Shown here: positions 26,932-36,700 of the stretch, piece after piece
Layout: each line of letters begins with the position of its first letter
Numbering within the stretch: position 1 is the stretch's first letter
Source of the DNA: Chrysochromulina parva
Taxonomy: Eukaryota; Haptophyta; Prymnesiales; Chrysochromulinaceae
Direction of reading: 5' to 3'
Assembly: GCA_002887195.1 (NCBI GenBank)
Contig: PJAB01000139.1
Coordinates: 1 to 38,277, forward strand
DNA: 38,277 bases
Position numbers and translations under genes: made by a program
The notes under the pieces: model-generated
What the model saw: only the letters and a program-made list of their open reading frames with translations
Databases searched by the model: none
Told to the model about the DNA's origin: nothing

Positions 26932-27607
26932 AAACAGGGAGCGCTCTATAGCGCTCCGCCCTGGCGTCCGCCGGCGCTCGCTCGGGCTACGGTCGGTGAG
27001 GACGATTGTAAGGTGAGGACGAATGTAAGGCGGGTGGGACAGGTGGCCCCAGGGTCGGGTCATACGCGCGCGTCGCTCCTCGACGTGCCCAATGGACACG
27101 TCGTGCGTCGGGGCTCGCCGCATGCGGGTGCGAGCGGCCGTCGCGCGGTCCGCGGACGCGCGCGGTCGGGTCTCAAACTCCAACGTTCCGTCGCGCGCGC
27201 CGGAGGCAGCGTCGTACCGGGGTACCGAGATCCGAGTACTAGAGATATTTGAACGCTATCGGACGACGCGGTCCGGAATGTAAATGAGTACACGTTCCTC
27301 GACGTCGACGCGATCGGATCGCCTAGAAGATCCACCTATGCGCTAACCGCGGCTGTCGTCGCCTCTCGCTCCGTCCGGAGGGGTCACTCTCGACGGGCTC
27401 TTTCGCCCTTGTACACACCGCACACGAGTCACTGTTGGAGGTGTTTGCTAACCGCGTGAAACCTCGACCGTCCGGCCTGGGCCGTCGCACCGCCCTGTCG
27501 AGTATGTATTCCCCGGTTGGTTATGCGGGAGGAAGTCGCTCCGCTGATCACTCGACCACGGCAGGCAGCGCTGCTGCATGACTGCTGCTGCACAACTCGT
27601 CGGCATC
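26932..27607. other. Intergenic region between convergent genes, no gene seen
   Basis: This lies between the stops of Nup58 (+) and the CDPK (-). The composition is mixed. Two similar phrases, GTGAGGACGATTGTAAG and GTGAGGACGAATGTAAG, occur at about 26995-27030. No motif-bearing ORF is present. A short rRNA-like phrase at about 27409 is discussed among the rejected items. Confidence 0.5.
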
Positions 27608-29299
27608 CTAATTGTGCGACGCATTACTGCGTAAACTCGTTCCGGACACGGACCGCGGCAGGCTCGCTCCGGACACGGATCGCGACATGCCCACCGTGGG
27701 GGGGCCGCTGTAACCTCCCCCGTGAACGGACGTGTCGTTCGTCTCCGACGCGGACGAGGTGTATTCGTTGAACGCGTCCAAGGAGACGCGCCCCTCGGCG
27801 TCGGCGTGCGCGAGGTACTTATCGAGCGACGCCTCGCCGATGCCCTCGAGGGCCATGTGCAGGTCCTTCCTCGTGATGTAGCCATCGCCATCCTTGTCCA
27901 GAGAGTTGAACGCCATATTGATCGAGGAGGGGAAGCAAATATTCTTCTGGGACGAGACCGTCGCCGCGAGGAAATCGGTGTAGTTGACCTCGCCGTTGTG
28001 CGCCAAGTCGATCTTGTCAAAGAGCTCGTGCAGCTGCTCGAGGGAGATCTCGGGGTGGTGCGCCCACGCGGCGCGGAACTCGTCAAACGAGAGTGTGCCT
28101 GAGTCGTCCGTATCCATCGACTGGAAGAGCTTGCGCAGATCCTCGAGCTTGCAGGGCGGCGTCGAGAAGGCGATGACCTCGAGGGCCAGTCTCTTCAAAT
28201 CGTCGGCCTCGGCGAAGTCGAGCATCGAGTCCACCGCGTCCTGGTGCTTGTCGAGCGCGACGGCGGGCTCGTCGCCCTGGTGCAGCTTGGACATTGTCGT
28301 GATCCACCGGTGCTTGACGGCCTCGGACGCGCCCAGGCGATCCTGGGGGTTCTTGCGCATGAGTGCGGCGCAAAAGTCGCGCGCGTCGGGCGAGATGTGC
28401 CCCCAGTGCTCGTTGGGAAAGCACAGGGGGTCCTCGCTGATCATCCGAGCCTTCTCGTCCGCGTCCTCGTGGTGGAAGGGGCGCTGGCCGCTAAGGAGCA
28501 TGTAAGTGGCGACACCGAGCGCCCACATATCGACTGACGAGTCGTAGGGCAGCTGCCGCTCCGTCCACAGCTCGGGCGCCATGTACGACGGCGTGCCAAT
28601 GTGGTCGAACATCACCTCGTCACCGGGCTTGACCGCCTTGGCAAATCCAAAGTCGATGAGCTTGAGCTCGGCCTCCTCGCGCTCATCCTCGTAGATCATG
28701 TTGTCGAGCTTGATGTCGCGGTGCACGACACCGTGGTGGTGGCAGTACAGCACCGCCGAGAGCATCTTCTCCACGAAGGTCGCCGCGAGCGATTCGCCGT
28801 ACCCATGGCGGTGCGTGGTCATGCGCGAGACGAGCGATCCGCCGGTGCACAGCTCCATGATGATGTACACCTCGCTCTTGTTCAAATCCTCGAATGACTC
28901 GATGATCTTGCAGATGTTCGGGTGGTCGAGCTTCTTCTGCATCTCGATCTCGTTGCGCACGTCCTCCCAGCTGCCCAGGTCGGTGACCTTGACCGTCTTC
29001 ATCGCGAAGAGCTCGTTCGTCATCCGGTTGCGCACGGCACGGACCGCGCCGCAGGTGCCGCGGCCAAGCACCACACGGCTCGATAGGTCATACTTGACCT
29101 CGAGCGAGCCTATACTGTGCTCATGGATGAGCGACGTCACGTGCGCCGGCTGGCCGTCCATCACATCCGTGTGGAAGGAGGGCTGCCGGGCGCAGCGGCT
29201 TGGCTGAGGCACTGGCCCACGCCGGTCGACTACGTGGACTGCCGTGACGTCGACCGCCTCGATCGTGCGCTTGCCGGACCCGCACATGGTGTTGCCCAT
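27608..29299 (-). CDS. Calcium-dependent protein kinase (CDPK)
   Basis: The protein is 563 aa from the ATG at 29299. That start gives MGNTMCGSGK, a textbook N-myristoylation (Gly2) plus palmitoylation (Cys6) signal of membrane-bound CDPKs. An in-frame ATG at 29578 would bury it in a 93-residue extension. The kinase domain spans about 70-333: GRGTCGAV 80-86, Lys101, HRDIKLDN 193-200, DFG 216-218, GTPSYMAPE 235-243. A junction helix follows at about 355-385, then EF-hands. EF1 DTDDSGTLSFDE (396-407) and EF3 DKDGDGYITRKD (468-479) have most Ca2+ ligands, although EF3 ends in Asp rather than Glu. EF2 (431-442, Ala at position 3) and EF4 (about 498-510) are degenerate. The family phosphorylates Ser/Thr targets when Ca2+ binds the EF domain. 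The C-terminus has a Ser-rich tail with two RSVSG units. Single exon. Confidence 0.93.
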   Translation of the reverse strand: MGNTMCGSGKRTIEAVDVTAVHVVDRRGPVPQPSRCARQPSFHTDVMDGQPAHVTSLIHEHSIGSLEVKYDLSSRVVLGRGTCGAVRAVRNRMTNELFAMKTVKVTDLGSWEDVRNEIEMQKKLDHPNICKIIESFEDLNKSEVYIIMELCTGGSLVSRMTTHRHGYGESLAATFVEKMLSAVLYCHHHGVVHRDIKLDNMIYEDEREEAELKLIDFGFAKAVKPGDEVMFDHIGTPSYMAPELWTERQLPYDSSVDMWALGVATYMLLSGQRPFHHEDADEKARMISEDPLCFPNEHWGHISPDARDFCAALMRKNPQDRLGASEAVKHRWITTMSKLHQGDEPAVALDKHQDAVDSMLDFAEADDLKRLALEVIAFSTPPCKLEDLRKLFQSMDTDDSGTLSFDEFRAAWAHHPEISLEQLHELFDKIDLAHNGEVNYTDFLAATVSSQKNICFPSSINMAFNSLDKDGDGYITRKDLHMALEGIGEASLDKYLAHADAEGRVSLDAFNEYTSSASETNDTSVHGGGYSGPPTVGMSRSVSGASLPRSVSGTSLRSNASHN

Positions 29300-30025
29300 G
29301 GGTGTGGCGGCGGTGAACACCGCGGCGGATCGCGGCGGGCGCCGAGGAGATCGAAAGCGAAGCACGTTGCGAGAGGAGACCCTCCACCCAAACGCCGCCG
29401 GATGTATTTTGCAGGCGCAGGTCGCAGATGCGAGATGACTGTGATGACGCCACAAATTAGCTCCTTTAGGCATGCTCGTTATTCTGGGACCGTTGTAGCG
29501 AATCCGGTCGCACATGGTCGCAAGGTCGGCCGTCGGTAACCCGCGCTGCCCAATCACAATACACGAACTAGCGTGCATCGTACATGTACCAACGCATATG
29601 CTTCAAACAGAACCACAGATACGATGACTTTTCCCGATCGCTCCCGAACACAAACGCGAAACGAAACTCGTCGCTTGCCCGAAGCCGGGGGCGAACTAGC
29701 GTCGGGCGTGAACTGAGTACAAGTGTACGAGTGTGAACTTGTACGTGATAGTGTGTTGTGAACGAATGTCTGCGGGGCGTCGTGTTGGGGTGTGTGAACG
29801 TGTTGTGTGTATTAACATGAATGAGTTATAACACCGGTTGCTCTAACCTTAACCCGCTTAACGCTCCCCAGCGCGTATCTGAGATTTGGTTGCTGGTCTT
29901 CACTGTGTCCTGTTTCACTGTTAACAAAAGAGCCCAGAAACTAACTCCAGTGTGGAATTCATGGGAGCGAACAGCTTCGAGCCCTTCAACGAATTCGAGA
30001 GCCATTGAAACGCTTCGTAGTCACG
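29300..30025. promoter_or_regulatory. Divergent promoter region of CDPK and the 1303-aa coiled-coil gene
   Basis: These 726 bp separate two opposite starts. The CDPK frame stays open to 29578, so the proximal part may be translated from an upstream ATG. The distal half (about 29700-29820) is TG-rich on the + strand with GTGTGTATTAA, unlike flanking coding sequence. No specific element can be named. Confidence 0.4.
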
Positions 30026-33000
30026 ATGCCAAACGCCTCCACGGACACCGAGCAATGTGTCGCCACCATCCTCACACGCCTCCAGCTCGCGGTGACTGCG
30101 CACCAGGCACGCATCGTCAAGGTGCTCGCCCCGGGTGAGGCTCTCGAGAGGCGCGAGCGCGACAGCGAGCACCGCACGCCGGCCGTAACGCCCGGCACGG
30201 CGCAACCGAGCGTGCCGAGCGAGCTACGGGCGCTCTGCTCATACTTTGGCATCGACGTCGAGATCGACACCGCCGGCGGCCACGCCGTGCTCCGCGAGGC
30301 CCGCAGAGTGTGCGAGCAGGTGCGGACGGCGCCGACGGCCGCCGGCCCGCGCGCGGCATCGATCGGCGTGGCTGATGGCGAGCAGCTGCGGCGCTGGCAC
30401 TGGCTCACGGCGGTCACGCTCGTGCCCAAGGTACCCAGCTGGCAGCAGGCACAGCACGCGGCCCTCGCCAAGCTCGAGCTCACCTCCGCGCCGATGATCG
30501 CGGCCATGGGCGCGGCGTGCACGCTGGGCAACGTGGTGCGCGAGAGCGGCGTCGTTGCGGCTGCGGCGGTCGACACCGACGGCAGCGCGCTCAGCGAGAC
30601 GGCGCACGCGGCCGCGCATCTGCTGCAGGCGAGCCGTGCGCACGAGCTGCACTGCGAGCTCCGACAATGTCTCAATGTGCTGCGCTCAGTACAGCGCACG
30701 CTCGCGCTCCGGGCGGCCGGGTGGTTGCCCCCGCCCCTGCCCGATGGCTCGCGCCTCGATCCGGAGGCGATCGCGAGCGGCGGCCTGCCCTCGTCTGCGG
30801 CCCGCGCGGTCCGATCGGCCCGTGTCCAGCTGCCGGACGCATCAGCGGCGATGGCGACCGCGCCGTCGGCGGCGGCGGCCATAAGCGGCGTGAGCGAGGG
30901 GGGAGGAGCTGAGATGGCTGACGCTGGCGTCGAGATGGCTGACGCTGGCGTCGAGATCGCTGCTGCGCTCACGCTCGCCACATGTCCCATCCTGCCGCCG
31001 CTGCGCCCCGCGCCGCTGCCCACTACCGCCGTCTCGCGCCGGCTCGTCGTCAGCGGCGGCCGTGAATGGTTCTCGTACGAGCCGACAGCGCCCGCCACGG
31101 GTGCCGGCGTGGGCGGCGCCGGCGCGGCGGGCAGCGTAGCGGGCGGCGCGGCGGGCGGCGCGGCGGGCGGCGCGGCGGGCGGCGCGATCGAGAAGGTCGG
31201 GGATCCCACGAACAGCGTCTTCGTGCGCGACGGCAGCGGCGCACGAGTCGTCCACATGACCGCACTCTCGGACTTGCAGTCGCTCACCGCCGAGCTGGGG
31301 CGCGTGTGCTCGCACTACGGCAACGACAGCGCCATGGCCGCCGTGTACGGCACCGGCAAGTACGACGCCAACTCGGTGGTCGAATCGAAAAAGTTACGGG
31401 GCTCCGAGGCTGAGGCTGAAGTGGCGAAGCGGCTCGCCGTAGCGAAGGCGCTCCCGTCCGCACTGCGCCTAGTGAGCCGCTGCTTCGGATGTGAGGTTGC
31501 TTTCCAACGCGCCAAGGTGAGCACGACGCGCGTGCGCCCCTCCCTGCTGCTGCATCCGCATGCCGGTTGCCGCTCTCTTGACGGCTCCTCTGCACGTTGT
31601 CCCCGGCTGCGGCCGCCCCTCCGGACCCTACGAATGACGATTCTGAACTGATATGAACAATCCTGTGCCGAGTCGAAAGGGACTTCGAGTCCCTTCGACG
31701 TGCGGACGCGATGTGGTCTGACACGTGGGAAGCAGCTGCGCGCGTCTTCCCTGCCCGCCTTGGCCACGTCCAGCCGTCCGAGCGACGTGCTGAGCGCCGC
31801 CTTCCTAACGACGTGCTCCAGCCCGCCTTCCTAATTTGGCGTGCGCCTGCCCGCCAACTGATACCAACTGCCCTAGCGCGTACGTGTGCGTGCGGCAGGC
31901 CGCCCTCGTGCTCAGTCACCTCGAGGCGTACGAAGCTTGCACCGACCCTACCGTCGCAACGGCCCTCGCGCAGCGCATGACCGACGTGATGGCCGCGCGC
32001 CCTCGCCTGGACCTAAGTGCGTCCTCGTTTGAGGCTGGCTACAGCGCGTCGACGCTCGCGCTGCAGCTCGAGACGGCGCTCTTGTCGAGGCTGCTCGCCG
32101 CGCACATAGACGAGACGCTCCTTGCGAGCGCCGCCGCCGCCACCGCCGCCGCCACCTTCGGCGCGCCCGCCATGGCGCCTACTGCGGAGCGAGGCGGGGC
32201 CTCGTCCGCCTCCGTCGGCGCAGCCACCGGCGCGGCGCCCTCTGCTTCCTTCGCCCCCGTGCTCGCCCCCGTGCTCGCGCCCTCTGCGGAAGAGCGGCGC
32301 GCGGCTGCGGCCGGCTGCGCGGCGGTGGCGCTCGCGCTGCACGAGACCGTCAGCGGGCTTGAGGATCGGATTCTCGCCAGTGCAGCCAGGGCGTATGGAG
32401 CGCTGGGCGTGGCGCACGTGACCCCGCACACGCACGTGGGCAGGCTGCGCTGCCTGCTGCTCTCGCAAGGCCTGGTGATCGCCGAGCCGCTCGCGCTGCC
32501 GCCGCCGCTCGCGCCCAAGATTGAGCCCATGGCGGATGAGGCGGTGCGGGAGGCGGCGATGGCGCGCAGGACACTCAAGAAGGAGCCGGTAGCGCCCTGG
32601 GTGGAGGCCGCCGCCGTAGCCGCGGTGGTCGAACAGCGAGCGTACATGCGCAGTAAGGAGGGTGACAAGGAAGGCGCTGGCGCGGGCGAATCGAGTCTAG
32701 ACGTGCCGCCCATCTGCGCGCACGAGCTGCGAAAGCGCCCGGCGCTGCTGCCCACCCTCGGCGTGTGGTCGGCGGTGGTGCGTACGTCCCACGAGCTCAT
32801 TGAGCTGCGCGAGGCCGTGCGCCGTGCGAAACCTCGCCTCGCTTGGGTGCCGTGGCTCTCCCTGCTCCCCCGTCTCGCGACCAACGCCCCCGCTAGCGAC
32901 GACTCTGGGAATGGTGGGAATGGTGGGAATGTCGGCGGCCGCCCCGGCTCCGCCAGTGCGCCGCCGCCGCCGCCGCCGCCCACGCGCAAACTAGTGCCCG

Positions 33001-34319
33001 GCGCGGAACGGCTGCGCCAGTCGGAGGAGGCGCTCGCAACGGCCAAGGTTTTCCTTGCGGCCGTTGCCAAGGATGGCGCGGCAGTGGTGAGGACGAAGGG
33101 GTCCGAGGCGGCCGCACGATGCGTGCTTCAGCTCCTGGAGGCCGAACGTCACGCGCTGATGCTCGTGCTGCTCCGCCAGCGGCCGCCGCACCTGCCCAGC
33201 CGCTTCCCACTGCCACCCGTGGGCGGCGACGCGTCGGACGTGCAGCTCGTCGAGCGAAGCCTTCTTGCGAGCGTCACACTCACACGCGAAGCGGACGATG
33301 CGTGCCGCAAACTCGAGCGTGCAATGGCCGAGGCGCCGCCGCCGTACCTGCAGCAGCTCGGCGACGGCGGCGCTGGGCGCGGCGACGCGGCGGCGCACCA
33401 TCGTGTGCTCGTGGCGCACGCGGAGGCGCAACTCTCGAGCGCCCTCGTCGAGAACGCCGCGCAGATCGAGCTGGTGCAATCCGAAGCGGCCGCCCAGTCC
33501 ATTGTTGGGGAGGGCGCTGCCCCAGATGAGGAGGCGGCGCTGCGAGTGGCGCTCAGCACGGCGCGTCTTGGGCTGCACGCGAGCGAGGAGGGCGCGCGCG
33601 TGGCCATGGAGCGCGAGCTCGCCGAGCTGAGCGACGATCTCCAAGCCGAGATCGCCGAGATCGAGGAGCGGCTCGAGGAGGTCCTCGCGGTCGACCTCAC
33701 GGAGGCCAAGGAGCAAGCGCTCAAGACGGCGCAGGCGTACGAGCGCCAGTGGGAGACGGCCGCACACGACCTGCAGCCCGCCGCCGACAAGCTGGCCGAG
33801 CAGCAGCACTCCGGTGGCGGCGCGAGCCCGTCCAAGTTCCCCCAGCCGAACAAGGCGAAGGTCGAGCAGAATCGTCGAGAGGCCGAGGCCGACGTCCATC
33901 GGCTGCTTGATGAGCTTCGGCTGGTCATCTCGATGCGCAAGCTGCGCGAGCATGCAGCCGAGTCGATCCATGCGCGCCGGCTCGAGGAGCTGCACAACGG
34001 CACCTCGCTCGCGATCGCGGCCTCCTTGGACAAGCCACGCGAGACCTCGCTGGGCACGTATGACGACGAGCCCCAGGAGGATGGGCTGGCGCTGCGCTCG
34101 GTCGCCGAGGTGCTCGAGGCAGAGCGCCAGCTGAGCGACGAGCTCCGAGCGACGCAGAAGGCGAACGCGTCGCTGCTCGACAAGCTCGACTCGCTCCAGG
34201 CGGCGAGCAAGGCGACCGATCAGGAGCACACCACGTTCCTTCACGGCAAGGTGCGCCACCTGCTCAAGCAGCACATGGGCGTCGGAGTAGAAAAGCCGCC
34301 GGAGACGCGATGGCGGTAA
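30026..34319 (+). CDS. Large coiled-coil protein, family uncertain
   Basis: Exons are 30026-31516 and 31899-34319 (phase 0), giving 1303 aa from the ATG at 30026. The N-terminal part is helical (ATILTRLQLAVTAHQARIVK). An Ala/Gly linker with an AAGG repeat follows (about 365-390). Then comes a globular-looking stretch: SVFVRDGSGARVVHMTALSD and CSHYGNDSAMAAVYGTGKYD (about 394-435). The second exon opens with LEAYEACTDPTVATALAQRM and ARPRLDLSASSFEAGYSAS, then long charged helices with heptad patterns to the C-terminus (ELAELSDDLQAEIAEIEERL; AEVLEAERQLSDELRATQKA). No ATPase, kinase or membrane motif is seen. The RPRLDLSASSFEAGYS segment faintly recalls CCDC162-type proteins, from memory and unverified. 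A cytoskeletal or ciliary scaffold is the most natural guess, not a finding. Confidence 0.6.
31517..31898 (+). other. Intron of the large coiled-coil gene
   Basis: This is a 382-nt phase-0 intron (GCCAAG|GTGAGC ... GCGGCAG|GCCGCC). It contains in-frame stops in the exon 1 frame. It has no decamer array, but a partial about 27-nt tandem duplication around GACGTGCT and CGCCTTCCTAA lies at about 31780-31834. Exon frames on both sides agree. Confidence 0.8.
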
Positions 34320-34709
34320 ACACAACTCGCTCGGCAGACGGCACTTCTATATAACGCCCCTCGAAAGCATGTCACCACGGACATTCGACATACGACGCAG
34401 CGACGCACCGTGTCCACGACAGCGGCCGCCGAGCTGGGAGCTCCTCACGGGGCGGGGACTGCCTCTCCGACTCCACGCCGCACATCCGATCACAGTCCGG
34501 TCGCGTTCGGTTTTAGCCCATACAGTAGCCCCTCTTCGTCCTCGCGCTCGAGGTCGAGCACCCGGTGCCGGTCGCCGGCCGGTCCCGCCCCGCGGGCGAA
34601 TAATTTCTTATGAATGTTTCCACGGGAGGTGGTCGTGCCGATGCCTTAAAATGCACGATTCTCGATTGCGCCGATTCCCGGGGGGATGTCGTGCGAGTTG
34701 ACCACATCC
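34320..34709. other. 3' flank of the coiled-coil gene, no gene seen
   Basis: The ORFs are short and without motifs. TATATAACG at about 34348 is the only AT-rich phrase near the stop codon. Nothing else can be supported. Confidence 0.45.
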
Positions 34710-35114
34710 TCACAGGTGCGATGCGGATTGTGCATCGAAGGTTGTCACCTTGCGCGTGCCTCGGGGAACAAGTACCGAGGTGCCCAAGCATCGTGTTGAG
34801 AGAGTAGCCGTCGAGATCGAGCGCTGGACGATGAGGTGACTGCGCCGATGCAGGCGGCGCTCCCATGGCAGAGCCCGAGGTTTGAAGAATCTTCCAATTC
34901 TTCCCACACGTGGAGAAGGCACCTCGGCTTTGCCCGAGTCTAGCGCTGGCGCAGCAGCCTGCACGTCCTCATCCTCATCCGCGTTCTGAGCAGCGTCGTT
35001 CGCTGCACACTCGCCAACGGCCGATGTCGATGACTCGGCATCGTCGTGTGAGCCATCGCTCTCGTGGAGCGCCTCATCCTCTTCGTCATCTTCGCGGCGC
35101 TGGTAGCGGTCCAT
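34710..35114 (-). CDS. Possible small acidic protein
   Basis: A 134-aa ORF runs from a true ATG at 35114. The first about 75 residues are strongly acidic and look like deliberate coding (RREDDEEDEALHESDGSHDD; then NADEDEDVQ). This is followed by GRIGRFFKPRALPWERR and a less convincing tail that may belong to an intron or UTR. Acidic N-terminal composition of this kind is unlikely from random GC-rich DNA. I recognise no family. It may be the first exon of a longer gene. Confidence 0.35.
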   Translation of the reverse strand: MDRYQRREDDEEDEALHESDGSHDDAESSTSAVGECAANDAAQNADEDEDVQAAAPALDSGKAEVPSPRVGRIGRFFKPRALPWERRLHRRSHLIVQRSISTATLSTRCLGTSVLVPRGTRKVTTFDAQSASHL

Positions 35115-35224
35115 CTGTCGCGGCCTGGCACAATTCCTTGAGTCCTGCTGCAGGGTGCGGGTTATTTTTGCGGCTCGTCGCTTTTGTTGACGCTTCCCGA
35201 AATCGCGACTTGTCCCGATTTGGA

Positions 35225-35242
35225 GTCAAGTCAAGTCAAGTC
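35225..35242. repeat. Short GTCAA pentamer repeat
   Basis: Three to four tandem copies of AAGTC/GTCAA lie in the intergenic DNA upstream of the acidic ORF. No function is evident. Confidence 0.7.
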
Positions 35243-35421
35243 GATTTGGAAATCGAGATCACTCAATTTCTCGGATTTTGGTCGGCGCCGTGTGGGTGTC
35301 GGTCCGCGTAGAGCACACCGCGCACCCCCACGGCGGGAGCCACCCATGCCCGACACCGCGGGCGGCGCGGGGACGCCGGGGACACTCACGACTCAGGGCC
35401 GCAATACAGAAACCCCTTCGT

Positions 35422-35490
35422 AGCGAAGTGTGAGTGAGTGAGTGAGTGATGAGTGAGTGAGTGACACTCACTCACTCACTCAGCGAAGTG
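35422..35490. repeat. Tetranucleotide inverted repeat (TGAG/CTCA) with flanking direct repeats
   Basis: A (TGAG)n tract at 35431-35464 is followed directly by its complement (CACT)n at 35465-35482. The pair can fold into a near-perfect hairpin with 13-18 bp arms. AGCGAAGTG occurs on both sides, at 35422-35430 and 35482-35490. It lies just beyond the stop codon of the TRIC-like gene. Confidence 0.9.
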
Positions 35491-35523
35491 TAGTTCCTAA
35501 TACGCGCGGTGCAATAGTCCTCT

Positions 35524-36552
35524 TTAGCTCGTCTTGCCTAGCGCGCGAAACAGGGCGTCAGAGGCATACACGAACGGGTGTCCAGACGCGAGGCCATAGT
35601 CGCAGGCGAGGACCCAGACGACATGGAAGTAAATCATGGCAATCCGCACCGAATCGGGGCCTCCGAAGTCGTTACAGTGGTTCAAGGCCGGGTCGACGCC
35701 CGGGTCCGAGCAGCGCGTGACGGCAAAGTGATGCCAGAAGACGACATACCCGAGCGAGCGGGCGACAGCGGCGGCGAGCGCGGTTTGGCTCGAGCCCGCT
35801 TCATCGCTACGCCGCTGTATGTGGACACGTTCAACGTAGCGGATCGACGCCCCTGCAGTGCCCGCGAACACGCCCGCTAGCACCGGAGCCGAGAGCCGGT
35901 TGCCGAATTCGCGGGCGCTGCGCGAGACTCTCCCCATGGGAGTTGTGATCGCGTCGATCGCATCGAAAGCGTTCAGGAGGAGGCGGAGGAAGGAGGCGGT
36001 CCCTCGCCGCTCCGACCAAGCTTTGTAAAGAAGGTCCGATGGGAAGCACCACACCAGCAGCCAGCCCAGAACCCAGCATGGGAAGATGCGCGAGTGCACA
36101 AAGGCAGTTACTGGCAAGCCCATCAGGAGGTCTGATGAAACTGTACCTCCGAACCCGTAGCAAAAGAAGCCCAGGGCGAGCGTTGGGAGTGGGAGGAAGT
36201 TGGTGCTCCTGAGGGCTGGCTCACGCCGTTCACGTTCCTGCCGGTAGACGGCGGAACTCACGAAGCAGTGTGGTATCACAACTAGGTACGGATAGCTCGT
36301 GCGGGTATCTCGAGCAGCGGACATGAGTACTGCAAGGAGAGCCGACCGGAGTGGGATGAGGGAGGCACCTGCGGCAGCGAGCACGGGCATTCGCCATGCC
36401 GAAGAGTTAGAGCACCATGCGAGTGTTAGAGCAGTGAGTAGGACGACGACCACGACCGTCTCTTCATCAGACCATGCACTGGAAAGACTCTCGATCATCG
36501 AGGGCGGTGGCGGTGGCGGCAGCCGAGCACGGGGCGTGCTGAGCGGCCACAT
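35524..36552 (-). CDS. TRIC-type (TMEM38-like) intracellular cation channel
   Basis: The protein is 342 aa from the ATG at 36552. It has about six to seven hydrophobic segments: VVVVVLLTALTLAW (about 33-46), a second at about 55-80, GFFCYGFGGTVSSDLLMG (about 128-145), WVLGWLLVWCFPSDLLY (about 160-176), one at about 218-232, one around SLGYVVFWHHFAV, and a last at MIYFHVVWVLACDYGL. The G-rich helix followed by a Trp-rich helix ending in P-x-DL, then a polar LLNAFDAIDAITTPMGRVSR linker, then GTAGASIRYVERV, matches the order in TRIC channels, where the linker carries KEV-x-R. The KEV motif itself is not conserved. TRIC proteins conduct K+ across ER-type membranes to balance Ca2+ release. The hydrophobic pattern is sure; the family call is moderate. 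Confidence 0.5.
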   Translation of the reverse strand: MWPLSTPRARLPPPPPPSMIESLSSAWSDEETVVVVVLLTALTLAWCSNSSAWRMPVLAAAGASLIPLRSALLAVLMSAARDTRTSYPYLVVIPHCFVSSAVYRQERERREPALRSTNFLPLPTLALGFFCYGFGGTVSSDLLMGLPVTAFVHSRIFPCWVLGWLLVWCFPSDLLYKAWSERRGTASFLRLLLNAFDAIDAITTPMGRVSRSAREFGNRLSAPVLAGVFAGTAGASIRYVERVHIQRRSDEAGSSQTALAAAVARSLGYVVFWHHFAVTRCSDPGVDPALNHCNDFGGPDSVRIAMIYFHVVWVLACDYGLASGHPFVYASDALFRALGKTS

Positions 36553-36700
36553 CGTCGCGGAGTTCTGTACCGCTACAGTACGTTTGACGAACTTCTAGAA
36601 ATCACAGGAGAATCATCGCCGGCAGGCCGCGCTTCCGGTGGACTCGTTAATTCGTTGAAACACCTCGAAGAGTACTTTCGCGCGCTCTCACGCCAGATTC
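36553..36700. promoter_or_regulatory. Compact bidirectional promoter region
   Basis: Only 148 bp separate the ATG codons of the TRIC-like gene (-) and Nse3 (+). No core promoter element is recognisable. Confidence 0.5.

Noticed and set aside
27405..27425. CTTGTACACACCGC phrase resembling the 3' end of small-subunit rRNA
   Set aside because: The match stops after about 14 bases; the following bases do not fit rRNA and no other rRNA block is nearby, so it is most likely chance.
32991..34325. 444-aa ORF antisense to the large coiled-coil gene
   Set aside because: The + strand frame shows regular heptads across the same region; the antisense product has no domain and reflects GC-rich codon bias.
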